From Nonomuraea candida (GTDB taxonomy: Bacteria > Actinomycetota > Actinomycetes > Streptosporangiales > Streptosporangiaceae): DNA of 64,000 nt. Numbering within the stretch: position 1 is the stretch's first letter; each line of letters begins with the position of its first letter. The notes under the pieces are model-generated. The model worked only from the letters and a program-made list of their open reading frames with translations, searched no databases and was not told where the DNA came from. Positions 42,208-54,509 of the stretch are shown here, piece by piece. Both the position numbers and the translations under genes were made by a program. The stretch lies in the NCBI RefSeq assembly GCF_000725485.1, contig NZ_JOAG01000012.1, positions 124,001 through 188,000 of the forward strand, given 5' to 3'.

Positions 42208-43299
42208 ATGAGCGCCGCCCCCGCCATCACCCCCTTCGCCATCGACATCCCGCAGGCCGACCTCGACGACCTCCAGGCCCGCCTCGCGCTGACCCGCTTC
42301 GCCGACGAGATCCCCGGCGCCGACCAGGGCGTGAGCGTCGAGCGGGTCAAGCGCCTGGTCTCCCGCTGGCGCGCCGGGTTCGACTGGCGGGCGCAGGAGG
42401 CGAGGCTGAACGCGTACCCGCACTTCACCACCGAGATCGACGGCCAGAACATCCACTTCATTCACGTCCGCTCCGCCGACCCGGACGCGCTCGCGCTGAT
42501 CCTCACCCACGGCTGGCCCGGCACGATCGCCGAATACCTCAGGGCCATCGAGCCCCTCTCGCGCCACTTCCACCTGGTCATCCCGTCCCTGCCCGGCTAC
42601 GGCTTCTCCGGCCCGACGCGCGAGCTGGGCTGGAACAACCAGCGCATCGCCAGGGCGTGGGCCGAGCTGATGGCCCGGCTCGGCTACGAGCGCTACGGCG
42701 CGGCCGGCAACGACGGCGGCTCGATGATCTCCCCCGAGCTGGGCAGGATCGACCCGGAGCACGTCGTGGGCGTGCACGTCACGCAGCTGTTCTCGTTCCC
42801 GTCGGGCGACCCGGCCGAGTTCGCGGACCTGAGCGAGGAGGAGCAGGCCGGGCTGGCCGTGCTCGACTGGTTCTGGAAGGAGAAGGGCGCCTTCAACATC
42901 CTTCAGGCCCAGCAGCCGCAGACGCTCGCCCACGCGATCATGGACTCCCCCGCCGGGCTCGTGGGTTGGCTGGCCCAGCTCTTCGACGAGGACCTCGACG
43001 ACGACTTCGTGCTGCTGAACGCGGCGATCCACTGGTTCACCGGCACGGCGGGCTCGGCCCTGCGGCTCTACTGGGAGAACGCGCGGGCCGAGCAGCCCAA
43101 GGAGCCGACGACCGTGCCGATCGCGCTGGCCATGGCCGAGGGCGACTTCGCCTCGATCCGCCGCTTCGCCGAGCGGGACCACGCGAACATCGTCTCCTGG
43201 AAGACCCTCCCGGCCCCGGCCCGCGGCCACTACACGGCCCACTCCGCCACCGAAACCCTCACCACCGACATGACCACCTTCTTCAGCACCCTCGGCTGA
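42208..43299 (+). CDS. Epoxide hydrolase family protein (EHN-domain alpha/beta hydrolase)
   Basis: 363 residues. The N-terminal EHN domain (ITPFAIDIPQADLDDLQARL, RWRAGFDWRAQEARLNAYPH) precedes an alpha/beta hydrolase fold: oxyanion region ILTHGWPGTIAEYL, nucleophile elbow AAGNDGGSMI with the Asp that attacks the epoxide, and a C-terminal His region (FAERDHANIVSW). This resembles microsomal-type epoxide hydrolases. ATG 42208. Monocistronic: a promoter with two operator-like palindromes precedes it and a hairpin terminator follows, so expression is probably inducible by an unknown, xenobiotic-like ligand. Confidence 0.9.
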   Translation: MSAAPAITPFAIDIPQADLDDLQARLALTRFADEIPGADQGVSVERVKRLVSRWRAGFDWRAQEARLNAYPHFTTEIDGQNIHFIHVRSADPDALALILTHGWPGTIAEYLRAIEPLSRHFHLVIPSLPGYGFSGPTRELGWNNQRIARAWAELMARLGYERYGAAGNDGGSMISPELGRIDPEHVVGVHVTQLFSFPSGDPAEFADLSEEEQAGLAVLDWFWKEKGAFNILQAQQPQTLAHAIMDSPAGLVGWLAQLFDEDLDDDFVLLNAAIHWFTGTAGSALRLYWENARAEQPKEPTTVPIALAMAEGDFASIRRFAERDHANIVSWKTLPAPARGHYTAHSATETLTTDMTTFFSTLG

Positions 43300-43309
43300 T
43301 CACGTCAGC

Positions 43310-43342
43310 GCGCGGGAGGCGGCCGGTGGGCGCCTCCCGCGC
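43310..43342. terminator. Bidirectional hairpin terminator
   Basis: GCGCGGGAGGC (43310-43320) pairs perfectly with GCCTCCCGCGC (43332-43342) around an 11-base loop, between the convergent epoxide hydrolase and PEP carboxylase genes. Confidence 0.7.
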
Positions 43343-43350
43343 GGGGGTGG

Positions 43351-45972
<2,622 letters not shown>

Positions 45973-46040
45973 GTTTCGAAGGGTAGCGAGTCGGTTCACG
46001 ACGCCGTAGACCGGTCTCAGTTATTGGACTAGACCACTGC

Positions 46041-47603
46041 TCAGGTGGGCTTTGACACCGCCGCGAGCAGCTCCGGGGTGCGGGCGAAGCCGATCCTGGC
46101 GGCCAGCCGGCGGCCGAGCGTCTCCGCCAGCAGCCCGTAGCACGGCGCGAGCGCGCAGACCCAGGTGAGCCCGAACAACAGCGGCACCACGAACGGCAGC
46201 GCGAGCAGCCCGACCCCCATCATGGCCCCGAGGGAGGAGGCGAAGGCCAGCCCGCCCTGGCCCGGGGCGGCGCCGCTGAAGGCGTTCATCCGTTCGGGCA
46301 CCGTGTACGGCAGCACCACGCTCGTCACCGACCCGACGCCGAGCGCGATCCCGAGCGTGCCCCACCCGGCCAGCATGGCGGGCGCGATCGCGCCCGGCTC
46401 CCCCACGAGCAGGCCGGCCGCGGCGGCGATCACGGCGAGCAGCGGCACGGCGACCACCGCGTTGGCCAGGTGCCGCCCGGCCAGGTCGGTGGCCAGGGCG
46501 CGCTCGGAGCCGAAGGCGACGGCGTTCATCCACAGGGAGCGGCCGTCGATGCCGAACGCGTTGCCCGACTGCAGCGCGATCATCAGGGCGGCGACGGCGG
46601 CCAGGGCGATCGGCACGCCGGACCCGCCGCCGCCCTCGGTCGTCCTGCTCAGCGAGAACGCCAGCACGACCGTGACCAGGACGGCGCTGAACCAGCCCAC
46701 GCGGTAGCGGGGCTCGCGCCGGAAGTACTTCAGCTCCTTGGTCACCACCGCCGCCAGCGGCCCGTCGGGCAGGAGCCGGTCGGCCAGCCCGCGCTCCCTG
46801 CGCACGGAGGCGGCCTGGGTGGAGACGTCGGGCGTGACGAGGGCCCGGCCGAGCGCCTTGATCCACAACCAGGCCAGCGCCACCACGAGCAGCGCCACGA
46901 AGGCCAGCTCGGCCAGCGCGACCGGGCCGCCGTCGGAGATGGCGTGGGCCGTCATGCCCGGCGGGGTCCAGCGCAGCACGCCGGCGAGCTGGTGCAGCAT
47001 GGCCTCGGGGTCGCGGAAGCCGGAGTTCAGCAGCAGGTTGGGGAGCTGGGAGAGCAGCACGACGAGCAGCGCCGCCACGGCCAGCACGTCACGGCCGCGC
47101 CGGGTGCGCAGCGCGCTGGACAGCGACGTGGTGATCAGCCGGGACGTCACCACGCAGAGCCCGAACTGCAGCAGCACGGCCAGCACGCCGAGCAGCCAGC
47201 CGGCGCCGGAGGCCAGCCCGACCAGCGCGCCGAACGTGACGATCAGCATCGCCGCCGGCCAGACGCCGGTGACGGACGCGGTGAACATGCCGATCGCCAT
47301 CCGCCGCGTGCCCAGCGGGAACAGCGCCAGCTTGGCCGGGTCGAGCGTGTCGTCCAGGCCGAACGCCATCAGCGGCACCACCATCCAGCCGAACAGGAAG
47401 GCGGAGAAGAGCACGGTCACCAGGGAGGAGGCGATGTCCGGGGGCGCCAGGCGCAGCAGGCTCATGAGGAAGAAGCCGAGCGCGGCCAGCCCCGCGGCGG
47501 AGACCAGGGTGAAGACGAAGCCGAGCTTGCGCTGGAGGTCGCCGCGCAGGTTGCCGGCCAGCAGGCGCAGCTTGAGCTGCGCGAAGAGCGCGACGGTGGC
47601 CAT
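46041..47603 (-). CDS. ABC transporter permease
   Basis: 520 residues with about ten to twelve membrane helices in two halves: e.g. [37 protein letters not shown] helices near residue 60, [20 protein letters not shown] near the middle, and [20 protein letters not shown] near the end. No substrate-binding domain, as in ABC-2-type exporters. ATG 47603 overlaps the ATPase stop by one base (TGATG), so both are one exporter operon. Substrate unknown. Confidence 0.88.
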   Translation of the reverse strand: MATVALFAQLKLRLLAGNLRGDLQRKLGFVFTLVSAAGLAALGFFLMSLLRLAPPDIASSLVTVLFSAFLFGWMVVPLMAFGLDDTLDPAKLALFPLGTRRMAIGMFTASVTGVWPAAMLIVTFGALVGLASGAGWLLGVLAVLLQFGLCVVTSRLITTSLSSALRTRRGRDVLAVAALLVVLLSQLPNLLLNSGFRDPEAMLHQLAGVLRWTPPGMTAHAISDGGPVALAELAFVALLVVALAWLWIKALGRALVTPDVSTQAASVRRERGLADRLLPDGPLAAVVTKELKYFRREPRYRVGWFSAVLVTVVLAFSLSRTTEGGGGSGVPIALAAVAALMIALQSGNAFGIDGRSLWMNAVAFGSERALATDLAGRHLANAVVAVPLLAVIAAAAGLLVGEPGAIAPAMLAGWGTLGIALGVGSVTSVVLPYTVPERMNAFSGAAPGQGGLAFASSLGAMMGVGLLALPFVVPLLFGLTWVCALAPCYGLLAETLGRRLAARIGFARTPELLAAVSKPT

Positions 47604-48475
47604 CACACCGCCTCGGAGGGCGGCTCGGCCGCGGGCGGAGCCGCCGGAGCCGGGGCCGCAGGGGACGGAGCCGACGCGGGCGAGGCCGCAGGAGACGGGG
47701 CTGCCGGGGCCGCCGGTCTGGCGCCGAGCCAGCTCAGGTCGGAGCCGCCGCCGTTGGCCGGTTGGCCGACGAGTTCGAGGAAGGCCTGGTTGAGGCTGCG
47801 CCCGCCGCGTACGTCCGCCAGCGGCCCCTGCGCCACGATGTGGCCCCCGCTCATCACCGACACCCAGTCGCACAGCCGCTCGACCAGGTCCATCACGTGG
47901 CTGGAGAAGATGACGGTGGAGCCGGAGGCGGTGAAGCGCCGCAGCACCTCGGTCAGCGTGTTGGCGCTGACCGGGTCGACGCCCTCGAACGGCTCGTCGA
48001 GGAAGAGCACCGACGGGTTGTGCAGCAGCGCCGCGGCCAGGCCGATCTTCTTGCGCATGCCGGTGGAGTAGTCGACGACCAGCTTGTCGGCGGCGGCGGT
48101 CAGGTCCATCACGGCCAGCAGCTCGCCGGCGCGCCGCTCGACGTCGGCCTTGGGCAGGCCGCGCAGCCTGCCGTTGTAGAGGAGCAGCTCGCGGCCCGAC
48201 AGCCGCTCGAACAGCCGCAGCCCCTCGGGCAGCACGCCGATGCGGGCCTTGACCTCGACCGGGTCGCGCCAGACGTGGAAGCCGTCCACCTCGGCGGAGC
48301 CGCCGTCGGGACGCAGCAGCCCGGTGATCATGCTGAGCGTGGTCGTCTTGCCCGCGCCGTTGGGGCCCACCAGACCCGCGAAGCTGCCTGCGGGGACGAC
48401 GAGATCGACCCCGGCGACGGCGATCTGCTGCCCGTATCGCTTGAGAAGGCCATGGGTGCGAACCGCGTCCGTCAT
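47603..48475 (-). CDS. ABC transporter ATP-binding protein
   Basis: 290 residues, ABC-2-type exporter ATPase. Walker [21 protein letters not shown], signature [20 protein letters not shown], Walker [20 protein letters not shown] and the H-loop [14 protein letters not shown]. The final 45 residues are an Ala/Pro-rich tail ([18 protein letters not shown]) unlike the rest. ATG 48475; its promoter shares a 36-bp gap with the divergent carboxylase gene, and TAGAGT ten bases upstream on this strand is a candidate -10 element. Confidence 0.95.
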   Translation of the reverse strand: MTDAVRTHGLLKRYGQQIAVAGVDLVVPAGSFAGLVGPNGAGKTTTLSMITGLLRPDGGSAEVDGFHVWRDPVEVKARIGVLPEGLRLFERLSGRELLLYNGRLRGLPKADVERRAGELLAVMDLTAAADKLVVDYSTGMRKKIGLAAALLHNPSVLFLDEPFEGVDPVSANTLTEVLRRFTASGSTVIFSSHVMDLVERLCDWVSVMSGGHIVAQGPLADVRGGRSLNQAFLELVGQPANGGGSDLSWLGARPAAPAAPSPAASPASAPSPAAPAPAAPPAAEPPSEAV

Positions 48476-48511
48476 GGCTCCACTCTAGGAGGAAGGGTTA
48501 ACCTTGCGCGC

Positions 48512-50110
48512 ATGACCACTGCCGAGGCGTTGCCGGGAGAATCGCCCGAAGAGCCGGACATCCACACCACCGCAGGGAAGATCGCCGATCTGGGGCGGCG
48601 ACTCGACGAGGCGCTGCACGCGGGCTCCGCGGCGGCCGTGGAGAAGCAGCACGCCAGGGGCAAGATGACCGCCAGGGAGCGGGTGCTGGCGCTGCTGGAC
48701 GAGGGCTCGTTCGTGGAGTTCGACACGTTCGCCAGGCACCGCTCCACGATGTTCGGGCTGGACGAGCGGCGGCCGTACGGCGACGGCGTCATCACGGGGC
48801 ACGGCACGATCGACGGCCGGCAGGTGTGCGTGTTCTCGCAGGACGTGACCGTGTTCGGCGGCTCGCTCGGCGAGGTGTACGGCGAGAAGATCGTCAAGGT
48901 GCTCGACCTGGCGCTCAAGACCGGCTGCCCCATCATCGGCATCAACGAGGGCGGCGGCGCGCGCATCCAGGAGGGCGTGGTCGCGCTCGGCCTGTACGCG
49001 GAGATCTTCAAGCGCAATGTGCACGCCTCCGGCGTCATCCCGCAGATCTCGCTCATCATGGGCGCCGCGGCCGGCGGGCACGTCTACTCCCCCGCGCTGA
49101 CCGACTTCGTGGTGATGGTGGACCAGACCTCGCACATGTTCATCACCGGACCCGACGTGATCAAGACGGTGACGGGCGAGGAGGTCACGTTCGAGGAGCT
49201 GGGCGGGGCCCACGCGCACAACACCCGGTCGGGCGTGGCCCATTACCAGGCCGCCGACGAGGAGGACGCGCTCGAGTACGTCAAGGCGCTGCTGTCCTAC
49301 CTGCCGTCGAACAACCTGGACGAGGCCCCGGTCTACGAGGCGGCCGCGCACCTGGAGCCCGACCCCGAGCTGGACGCGCTGATCCCCGACTCGCCGAACC
49401 AGCCGTACGACATGCACCGGGTGATCGAGCACGTGCTGGACGACGGGGAGTTCCTGGAGGTCCACGCGCTGTTCGCGCCGAACATCGTGGTCGGGTACGG
49501 CCGGTTGGACGGCCAGCCGGTGGGCGTGGTGGCCAACCAGCCCATGCATTTCGCCGGATGTCTGGATATCAACGCATCCGAGAAGGCTGCCAGATTTATT
49601 CGAACATGTGATGCGTTTAATATTCCAATCCTGACTTTTGTTGATGTACCGGGTTTCCTGCCCGGCACCGATCAGGAATGGAACGGAATCATCCGCCGCG
49701 GCGCCAAGCTCCTGTACGCCTACGCCGAGGCCACCGTCCCCCTCATCACGGTCATCACGCGCAAGGCGTACGGCGGCGCGTACGACGTCATGGGCTCCAA
49801 GCACCTGGGCGCGGACGTGAACCTGGCCTGGCCGACCGCCCAGATCGCGGTCATGGGCGCGCAGGGCGCGGTCAACATCCTGCACCGGCGCACGCTGGCC
49901 GCCGCCGCCGACCCGGACGCCGAGCGCGCCAGGCTCGTCACCGAGTACGAGGACACGCTGGCCAACCCGTACATCGCGGCGGAGCGCGGCTACGTCGACG
50001 CGGTGATCCGGCCGTCCGAAACCCGGCCCCAGGTCGTCAGGGCGCTGCGGGCCCTGCGGAACAAGCGGGCATCCCTTCCGCCCAAGAAGCATGGGAACAT
50101 CCCGCTATGA
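48512..50110 (+). CDS. Acyl-CoA carboxylase beta subunit (carboxyltransferase, propionyl-CoA type)
   Basis: 532 residues, the carboxyltransferase that moves CO2 from carboxybiotin to propionyl- or acetyl-CoA. Two crotonase-like halves: [20 protein letters not shown] and [20 protein letters not shown] with the first oxyanion hole, [20 protein letters not shown], then [19 protein letters not shown] and [20 protein letters not shown] with the second. ATG 48512 has AGGAGGAAGGG upstream. Its stop overlaps the epsilon subunit start (ATGA). Codons in 49541-49680 are strikingly AT-rich compared with the rest of the gene (see findings), though the protein reads normally. Confidence 0.95.
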   Translation: MTTAEALPGESPEEPDIHTTAGKIADLGRRLDEALHAGSAAAVEKQHARGKMTARERVLALLDEGSFVEFDTFARHRSTMFGLDERRPYGDGVITGHGTIDGRQVCVFSQDVTVFGGSLGEVYGEKIVKVLDLALKTGCPIIGINEGGGARIQEGVVALGLYAEIFKRNVHASGVIPQISLIMGAAAGGHVYSPALTDFVVMVDQTSHMFITGPDVIKTVTGEEVTFEELGGAHAHNTRSGVAHYQAADEEDALEYVKALLSYLPSNNLDEAPVYEAAAHLEPDPELDALIPDSPNQPYDMHRVIEHVLDDGEFLEVHALFAPNIVVGYGRLDGQPVGVVANQPMHFAGCLDINASEKAARFIRTCDAFNIPILTFVDVPGFLPGTDQEWNGIIRRGAKLLYAYAEATVPLITVITRKAYGGAYDVMGSKHLGADVNLAWPTAQIAVMGAQGAVNILHRRTLAAAADPDAERARLVTEYEDTLANPYIAAERGYVDAVIRPSETRPQVVRALRALRNKRASLPPKKHGNIPL

Positions 50111-50316
50111 CGGCTCATCTGCGTATTGTCCGCGGGGATGCCACGCCCGAGGAGATCGCCGCGTTGACGGCAGTCCTGGCGGCCCGGCAGAGCCCGCCCG
50201 CCGAACCGCGCACCCCTCCCGAACCACGCCGCCAAACATGGCGAAACCCGGCTAGAGCTATGCGTAAGCCTGTCGCACCAGGGAAGTCGGCATGGCGGAT
50301 GAGCGCACTGCCCTAG
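50107..50316 (+). CDS. Acyl-CoA carboxylase epsilon subunit
   Basis: 69 residues, the small actinobacterial regulatory subunit that binds and stimulates the beta subunit. It has the typical [20 protein letters not shown] helix at the N-terminus and ends in a Pro/Arg-rich part closing with [10 protein letters not shown], where the Trp is conserved. ATG 50107 overlaps the beta-subunit stop by four bases, ensuring coupled synthesis. Confidence 0.9.
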   Translation: MTAHLRIVRGDATPEEIAALTAVLAARQSPPAEPRTPPEPRRQTWRNPARAMRKPVAPGKSAWRMSALP

Positions 50317-50423
50317 ATAGATCCTGCGAATCGGGTGTCAAGTTCCCCGGGAGTTGGGACTATCTAGAGAAAGTAGGCGTATATAGTCAGCCGATCAACT
50401 AACACCGCGGCCTGGAGGACGAC

Positions 50424-51365
50424 ATGGCCATCCCAGACCTCATGCCGCATCCTGTGGCAGCCAAGTACGCCGTCCTAGTGGATGTCGGTTATCTGTACGC
50501 TGCGGCAGGCGAAGTGCTGCTCGGTGCGAAGGAGCGCAAGGAATATCGGGTGGCCGCCGATGAGCTCATCCAGAGTCTACAGAAACATGCAGAGGAACGT
50601 ATTTCCGGCGAACTTCTGCGGATCTATTGGTATGACGCAGCCCGTGACCGCGTGCCTACCGTCGACCAGCGGGTCATCGCTCAGCTTCCGTGGGTCAAGG
50701 TGCGCCTCGGCAACCTGAACGCCCGTGGCCAGCAGAAGGGCGTCGACGCGCAGATCCGGAGCGATCTGGAGGCACTGGCCAGGCATCATGCGGTCACCGA
50801 CACGATCCTGCTGGCGGGCGATGAGGACATGGTTCCGGCGGTCGAGGCGGCGCAGGCGTACGGCGTGCGCATCCACCTGTGGGGCGTCGAACCGCCTTAC
50901 GGCACCAACCAGGCCGAGCGCCTGGTGTGGGAGTCCGACACCGTCGAAGTGATCACCGCCGATTTCCTAAGACCCTTTTTCAGCCGTGCTCCGCAACCCG
51001 TTCCGGTCACTCCGCCCGCCGCCGCCCCATCGCCCGCCCAGGTCTTCGCCGGGCGCGCTCCCGTCAAACCGCACGCCAAACCCGGCCAGGTCGCCAAGCT
51101 CGGCCCGAGCCGGCCGCGCGTGGAGGACGTGGGCGAGCACGTCGCGCAGAAGTGGATCCTCACGCGCGGGCGTGACAACATCCGCGACCTGCTGCCCGGC
51201 CCCATCCTGCCGACCGTCATCGACACCGAGTTGCTGATCGAGGCGGAGAAGGAGCTCGGGCACTCGCTGCGGCCCTACCCGGAGGCGCGGGTGTGGCTGC
51301 GTGACGGGTTCTGGGCGCGGGTCTACCGGGAGTTCGACCTGGGGGTGGGAGTCTCGTCCAAATAG
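50424..51365 (+). CDS. NYN (PIN-like) domain protein
   Basis: 313 residues. The N-terminal NYN domain, a predicted RNase of the PIN superfamily, shows the acidic residues in order: YAVLVDVGYLYAAAGEVLLG (first Asp), QKGVDAQIRSDLEALARHH (central Asp) and ILLAGDEDMVPAVEAAQAYG (third acidic pair). A Pro/Ala linker (about 195-225) leads to a C-terminal LOTUS/OST-like or winged segment (VGEHVAQKWILTRGRDNIRD). ATG 50424 has GGAGG 5 bases upstream. GC content is lower than in neighbours over the first half. Target RNA unknown. Confidence 0.88.
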   Translation: MAIPDLMPHPVAAKYAVLVDVGYLYAAAGEVLLGAKERKEYRVAADELIQSLQKHAEERISGELLRIYWYDAARDRVPTVDQRVIAQLPWVKVRLGNLNARGQQKGVDAQIRSDLEALARHHAVTDTILLAGDEDMVPAVEAAQAYGVRIHLWGVEPPYGTNQAERLVWESDTVEVITADFLRPFFSRAPQPVPVTPPAAAPSPAQVFAGRAPVKPHAKPGQVAKLGPSRPRVEDVGEHVAQKWILTRGRDNIRDLLPGPILPTVIDTELLIEAEKELGHSLRPYPEARVWLRDGFWARVYREFDLGVGVSSK

Positions 51366-51374
51366 GCACACCCA

Positions 51375-51417
51375 CCGCCGCCGCGCTCCCGGGCCGAGGA
51401 CCCGCCCGCGGCGGCGG
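51375..51417 (+). terminator. Hairpin terminator after the NYN gene
   Basis: CCGCCGCCGCG (51375-51385) pairs perfectly with CGCGGCGGCGG (51407-51417); 21-base loop; 9 bases past the stop. Confidence 0.6.
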
Positions 51418-51486
51418 AACCGGGTGTGACGGTGGTGTCTGATTTCCGCCAGTGGGTCCCCTTGGGGAGCGCATACTGTCGGAAGC

Positions 51487-53040
51487 ATGTCGCCACTGGA
51501 ACTCGACTTCGACTCCTGTTACCGGGCCGTCTCCTCCAGGGACGCCCGGTTCGACGGTCGTTTCTACACGGCGGTGACGACGACGCGCATCTACTGCCGT
51601 CCGATCTGCCCCGCCCGTACGCCCTCCTCCCGCAACGTGCGCTTCTACCGGCACGCGGCGTCGGCCGAGGCCGCCGGGTTCCGGCCGTGCAAGCGCTGCC
51701 GCCCCGAGCTGTCGCCCGGGGACCCCGGCTGGGACCTGCGCGGCGACCTCGTGGGGCGGGCGCTGCGGCTCATCGACGACGGCGCGGCGGACGAGCAGGG
51801 CGTGGCCGGGCTGGCCAGGCGGCTGCACATCACCGAGCGGCACCTGCACCGGCTGTTCGTGGCCGAGCTGGGCGTCGGGCCACTGGCGGTGGCCAGGACC
51901 AAGCGGCTGCTGCTGGCCAAGCAGCTCCTGACGGAGACGGGGCTGCCGGTGACGGAGGTGGCGTTCGCGGCGGGGTTCGGCAGCGTGCGGCAGTTCAACG
52001 CGACGATGCGGGAGACGTACGGCTTCACGCCCAGCGAACTGCGCGCCACCTCCGGCCCCCGCCCCACCCCGGCCCCGCGCACCTCCGGCCCGAAGGCCGG
52101 CGCGGCAGCCGTCACCGCGGGCGCTGCGGCGACCGGCGCGGCGGGCGGCACGACAGCCGGCGCGGCGGGTGGTGCGGCGGGCGGCACGACAGCCGACGCG
52201 ACAGCCGGCGCGGCGGGCGGTGCGGTGGCCGGGCCGCCGGCGGCGCTGCGGTTGCGGCTGCACCGGCGGGAGCCGTACGACGCGGACGGCGTCTTCGCCT
52301 TCCTCGCCTCCCGGGCGATCCCCGGGCTGGAGGTGGCGGACGGCACGTCGTACCGCAGGGCCGTGCCGGGTGGGACGATCACGCTCACGCCCCGCCCCGA
52401 CCACATCGCGCTGGACGTGGCCGTGGACGACACGCGCCAGCTCGCCCGCGTCGTGGCCCGCTGCCGCCGCCTGCTCGACCTGGACGCGGACCCGCGGGCC
52501 ATCTCCGACGTCCTCGGCCAGACCTCGCTCGCCCCGCTGGTGGCGGCGCGGCCGGGGCTGCGGGTGCCGGGGGCGTTCGACGGGTTCGAGCTGGCCGTGC
52601 GCGCCGTGGTGGGCCAGCAGATCTCGGTGGCCGGGGCGCGTACGCTGCTCGGCCGGATCGTCGCCAGGGCCGGCGCGCCCGGCGGCCTCTTCCCCGGCCC
52701 CGCCCGCCTCCTCGACGCCGACCTGACCGGGCTGGGCCTGACCGGCCGCCGCGTCGCCACGATCAAGGACCTGGCCGCCCGCCTGGCCCACGGCCACCTC
52801 GACCTGGACGGCGGCATGGACCCGGCGGAGGCGGTGGCGGGGCTGCTGGAGGTCCGCGGGATCGGCCCGTGGACGGCCGGCTACATCGCCCTGCGGGCGC
52901 TGCGCGACCCCGACGCCTGGCCCACGGCCGACCTGGTGCTGCACAAGCGCATGGCCGCCCTGGGCATTCCCGAAGACCACATCGAGCGGTGGCGCCCGTG
53001 GCGGGCGTACGCCGCCCTGCACCTCTGGAGCTCCTCATGA
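51487..53040 (+). CDS. Ada-type regulator fused to AlkA DNA-3-methyladenine glycosylase
   Basis: 517 residues, four domains. Ada zinc domain: DARFDGRFYTAVTTTRIYCR, PICPARTP and CKRCRPEL give four Cys, one of which accepts methyl from phosphotriesters. AraC-type HTH: LARRLHITERHLHRLFVAEL and VTEVAFAAGFGSVRQFNATM. A repetitive Ala/Gly/Thr linker (about 195-245). AlkA N-terminal and HhH-GPD glycosylase domains: VVGQQISVAGARTLLGRIVA, EVRGIGPWTAGYIALRAL then RDPDAWPTADLVL with the catalytic Asp. It senses methylation, activates its own operon and removes alkylated bases. The stop overlaps the next gene (ATGA). Confidence 0.94.
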   Translation: MSPLELDFDSCYRAVSSRDARFDGRFYTAVTTTRIYCRPICPARTPSSRNVRFYRHAASAEAAGFRPCKRCRPELSPGDPGWDLRGDLVGRALRLIDDGAADEQGVAGLARRLHITERHLHRLFVAELGVGPLAVARTKRLLLAKQLLTETGLPVTEVAFAAGFGSVRQFNATMRETYGFTPSELRATSGPRPTPAPRTSGPKAGAAAVTAGAAATGAAGGTTAGAAGGAAGGTTADATAGAAGGAVAGPPAALRLRLHRREPYDADGVFAFLASRAIPGLEVADGTSYRRAVPGGTITLTPRPDHIALDVAVDDTRQLARVVARCRRLLDLDADPRAISDVLGQTSLAPLVAARPGLRVPGAFDGFELAVRAVVGQQISVAGARTLLGRIVARAGAPGGLFPGPARLLDADLTGLGLTGRRVATIKDLAARLAHGHLDLDGGMDPAEAVAGLLEVRGIGPWTAGYIALRALRDPDAWPTADLVLHKRMAALGIPEDHIERWRPWRAYAALHLWSSS

Positions 53041-53543
53041 TCGCTGCTCAGCTCGTACCGACGCCGGTGGGCCCGCTGGCCCTGCTGTCCCGGGAGGGGG
53101 TGCTGGTCGCGGCCGGGTTCACCGCCGACCCGACGGAGATGTTCGTCCGGCTCACGCCCGCGTTGCAGGCGGAGGGGCTGGAGGTCGTGGACGATCTCGG
53201 TCTCGCGGCCGAGGCGACCCGCGCCTATTTCGACGGCGACCTGCACGCGCTGGACGCCGTCCCGGTCTCGCAGCCCGGCTCGCCCACGCGCAAGCGGCTG
53301 CACGCCGCGTTGCGGGAGGTCAAGGCGGGGACGACCGTGTCGTACGCGGAGCTGGCCGAACGCGCGGGAATGCCGAAGACGGCGGCCCGCGCCGCGGGCT
53401 CGGCCTGCGCGCAGAACCTGATCGCCCCCTTCGTGCCCTGCCATCGGGTGTTGCCGGCTGGCGGGGGATATGGCGGGTATTACTACGGCGTACCAGTGAA
53501 AGAGTGGCTGATCGCCCACGAAAGCGGAGGTATCAATAACTGA
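53037..53543 (+). CDS. ogt: Methylated-DNA--[protein]-cysteine S-methyltransferase
   Basis: 168 residues. Suicide repair enzyme that takes methyl groups from O6-methylguanine. The active site is NLIAPFVPCHRVLPAGGGYG (PCHRV), the DNA-binding wing AELAERAGMPKTAARAAGSA contains the arginine finger. The N-terminal domain lacks metal-binding residues, as in Ogt-type proteins. ATG 53037 overlaps the Ada-AlkA stop, so direct reversal and base excision are made together. Confidence 0.96.
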   Translation: MIAAQLVPTPVGPLALLSREGVLVAAGFTADPTEMFVRLTPALQAEGLEVVDDLGLAAEATRAYFDGDLHALDAVPVSQPGSPTRKRLHAALREVKAGTTVSYAELAERAGMPKTAARAAGSACAQNLIAPFVPCHRVLPAGGGYGGYYYGVPVKEWLIAHESGGINN

Positions 53544-53580
53544 ATGAAATCGACTGACTACCTTCGGTAACTTGCTCGGC

Positions 53581-54450
53581 ATGACGCCGACATTAGAACA
53601 TGAGTACCTGCTCGAACTCGTACGCAACCGTCCGAGCCTGGTCGTCTCGCTGCTGACCAACATGAAGATCGAGGTGCCCTGTTTCGACGATGCCCAGCTG
53701 GGCAACTGCGACTTCACCGACATCCAGCCGACGGAGTTCCGGGCCGACTCGGTCGTCACCCTGTTGCACCAGGGCAAGCCGGTGACGGCCGTGGTGCTGG
53801 AGGTGCAGCGACGATTCGACAAGGACAAACAATGGTCCTGGCCGGTCTACATGGCCACGCTTCGGGCTCGCCAGAAGTGCCCTGTGGTGCTTCTCGTGTT
53901 CTGCGTGAACAGGGAGACCGCCGTGGCCTGCGCCAGACCCATCCACATGGGGCATCCGGACTGGGTGCTCCACCCGTGTGTCACCGACCTGCACGACGTG
54001 CCCAAGGTCACCGATCTCCACGAGGCGTACGCCAACCCGGAACTCGCGGCGCTCTCGGCCATCGCGTACGGCATCCGCGGCGGGGACGAGGCCCTGGAGG
54101 TGCTGCGGACGTGGCTCGATGCCGAGCAGCATCCGCTGGAAGGGCAGCCGAGTTATGCTGCGCTTGTATACGCCATGCTGTCCGGACCCGACGCCGTCCA
54201 GCTGTTCAAGGAGCTCAATGTGGCTATCGGCATCAAAGAAGCCATGAGGAATCCGATCATCCGCGAGGCCGTCGAATACGGTGAAGCCAAGGGCGATGCC
54301 AAGGCTGTCCTCAGGATCCTGAACAGGCGGCGGATCCCGGTTCCGTTCGAAACCCAGGAGCGCATCCTCGCGTGCGACGACCTGGCGACCCTGGAGACCT
54401 GGATCGACAGGGCCGTCACCGCCTCCACCGTCGAGGAGCTGTTCGACTGA
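53581..54450 (+). CDS. Rpn/PD-(D/E)XK-like nuclease family protein
   Basis: 289 residues. The first 110 residues look like a PD-(D/E)XK nuclease core: TEFRADSVVTLLHQGKPVTA with the Asp, AVVLEVQRRFDKDKQWSW with the ExQ motif, then YMATLRARQKCPVVLLVFCV. The C-terminal part is helical (IGIKEAMRNPIIREAVEYGE, RIPVPFETQERILACDDLAT) as in recombination-promoting Rpn/YhgA-like proteins, which are multicopy in many actinomycetes. ATG 53581 is preferred; no strong ribosome site. A 17-bp-stem terminator follows, then a decayed copy of the 3' third of this gene. Confidence 0.75.
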   Translation: MTPTLEHEYLLELVRNRPSLVVSLLTNMKIEVPCFDDAQLGNCDFTDIQPTEFRADSVVTLLHQGKPVTAVVLEVQRRFDKDKQWSWPVYMATLRARQKCPVVLLVFCVNRETAVACARPIHMGHPDWVLHPCVTDLHDVPKVTDLHEAYANPELAALSAIAYGIRGGDEALEVLRTWLDAEQHPLEGQPSYAALVYAMLSGPDAVQLFKELNVAIGIKEAMRNPIIREAVEYGEAKGDAKAVLRILNRRRIPVPFETQERILACDDLATLETWIDRAVTASTVEELFD

Positions 54451-54452
54451 CC

Positions 54453-54496
54453 CTGAACCCGGGGCCGGCAGTATGGCGAGCCGGCCCCGGGTTCAG
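54453..54496 (+). terminator. Very strong hairpin terminator (17-bp perfect stem)
   Basis: CTGAACCCGGGGCCGGC (54453-54469) and GCCGGCCCCGGGTTCAG (54480-54496) pair without a mismatch around a 10-base loop, 2 bases after the stop of the Rpn-like gene. A shorter relative follows the duplicated fragment at 54792-54821. Confidence 0.85.
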
Positions 54497-54509
54497 CCTG
54501 TCCAGACTC

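Noticed and set aside
46008..46017. Palindrome AGACCGGTCT upstream of PEP carboxylase
   Set aside because: Ten bases only, GC-rich, no spacing relation to a promoter that I could define.
50313..50367. Inverted repeat CTAGATAG / CTATCTAG after the epsilon subunit gene
   Set aside because: Eight-bp arms with a 39-base loop; too weak for a terminator, and no regulator or second copy supports an operator.
50354..50387. Promoter TTGGGA ... TATAGT before the NYN gene
   Set aside because: The spacer is 22 bases, outside the usual 16-19 range, so I did not list it.
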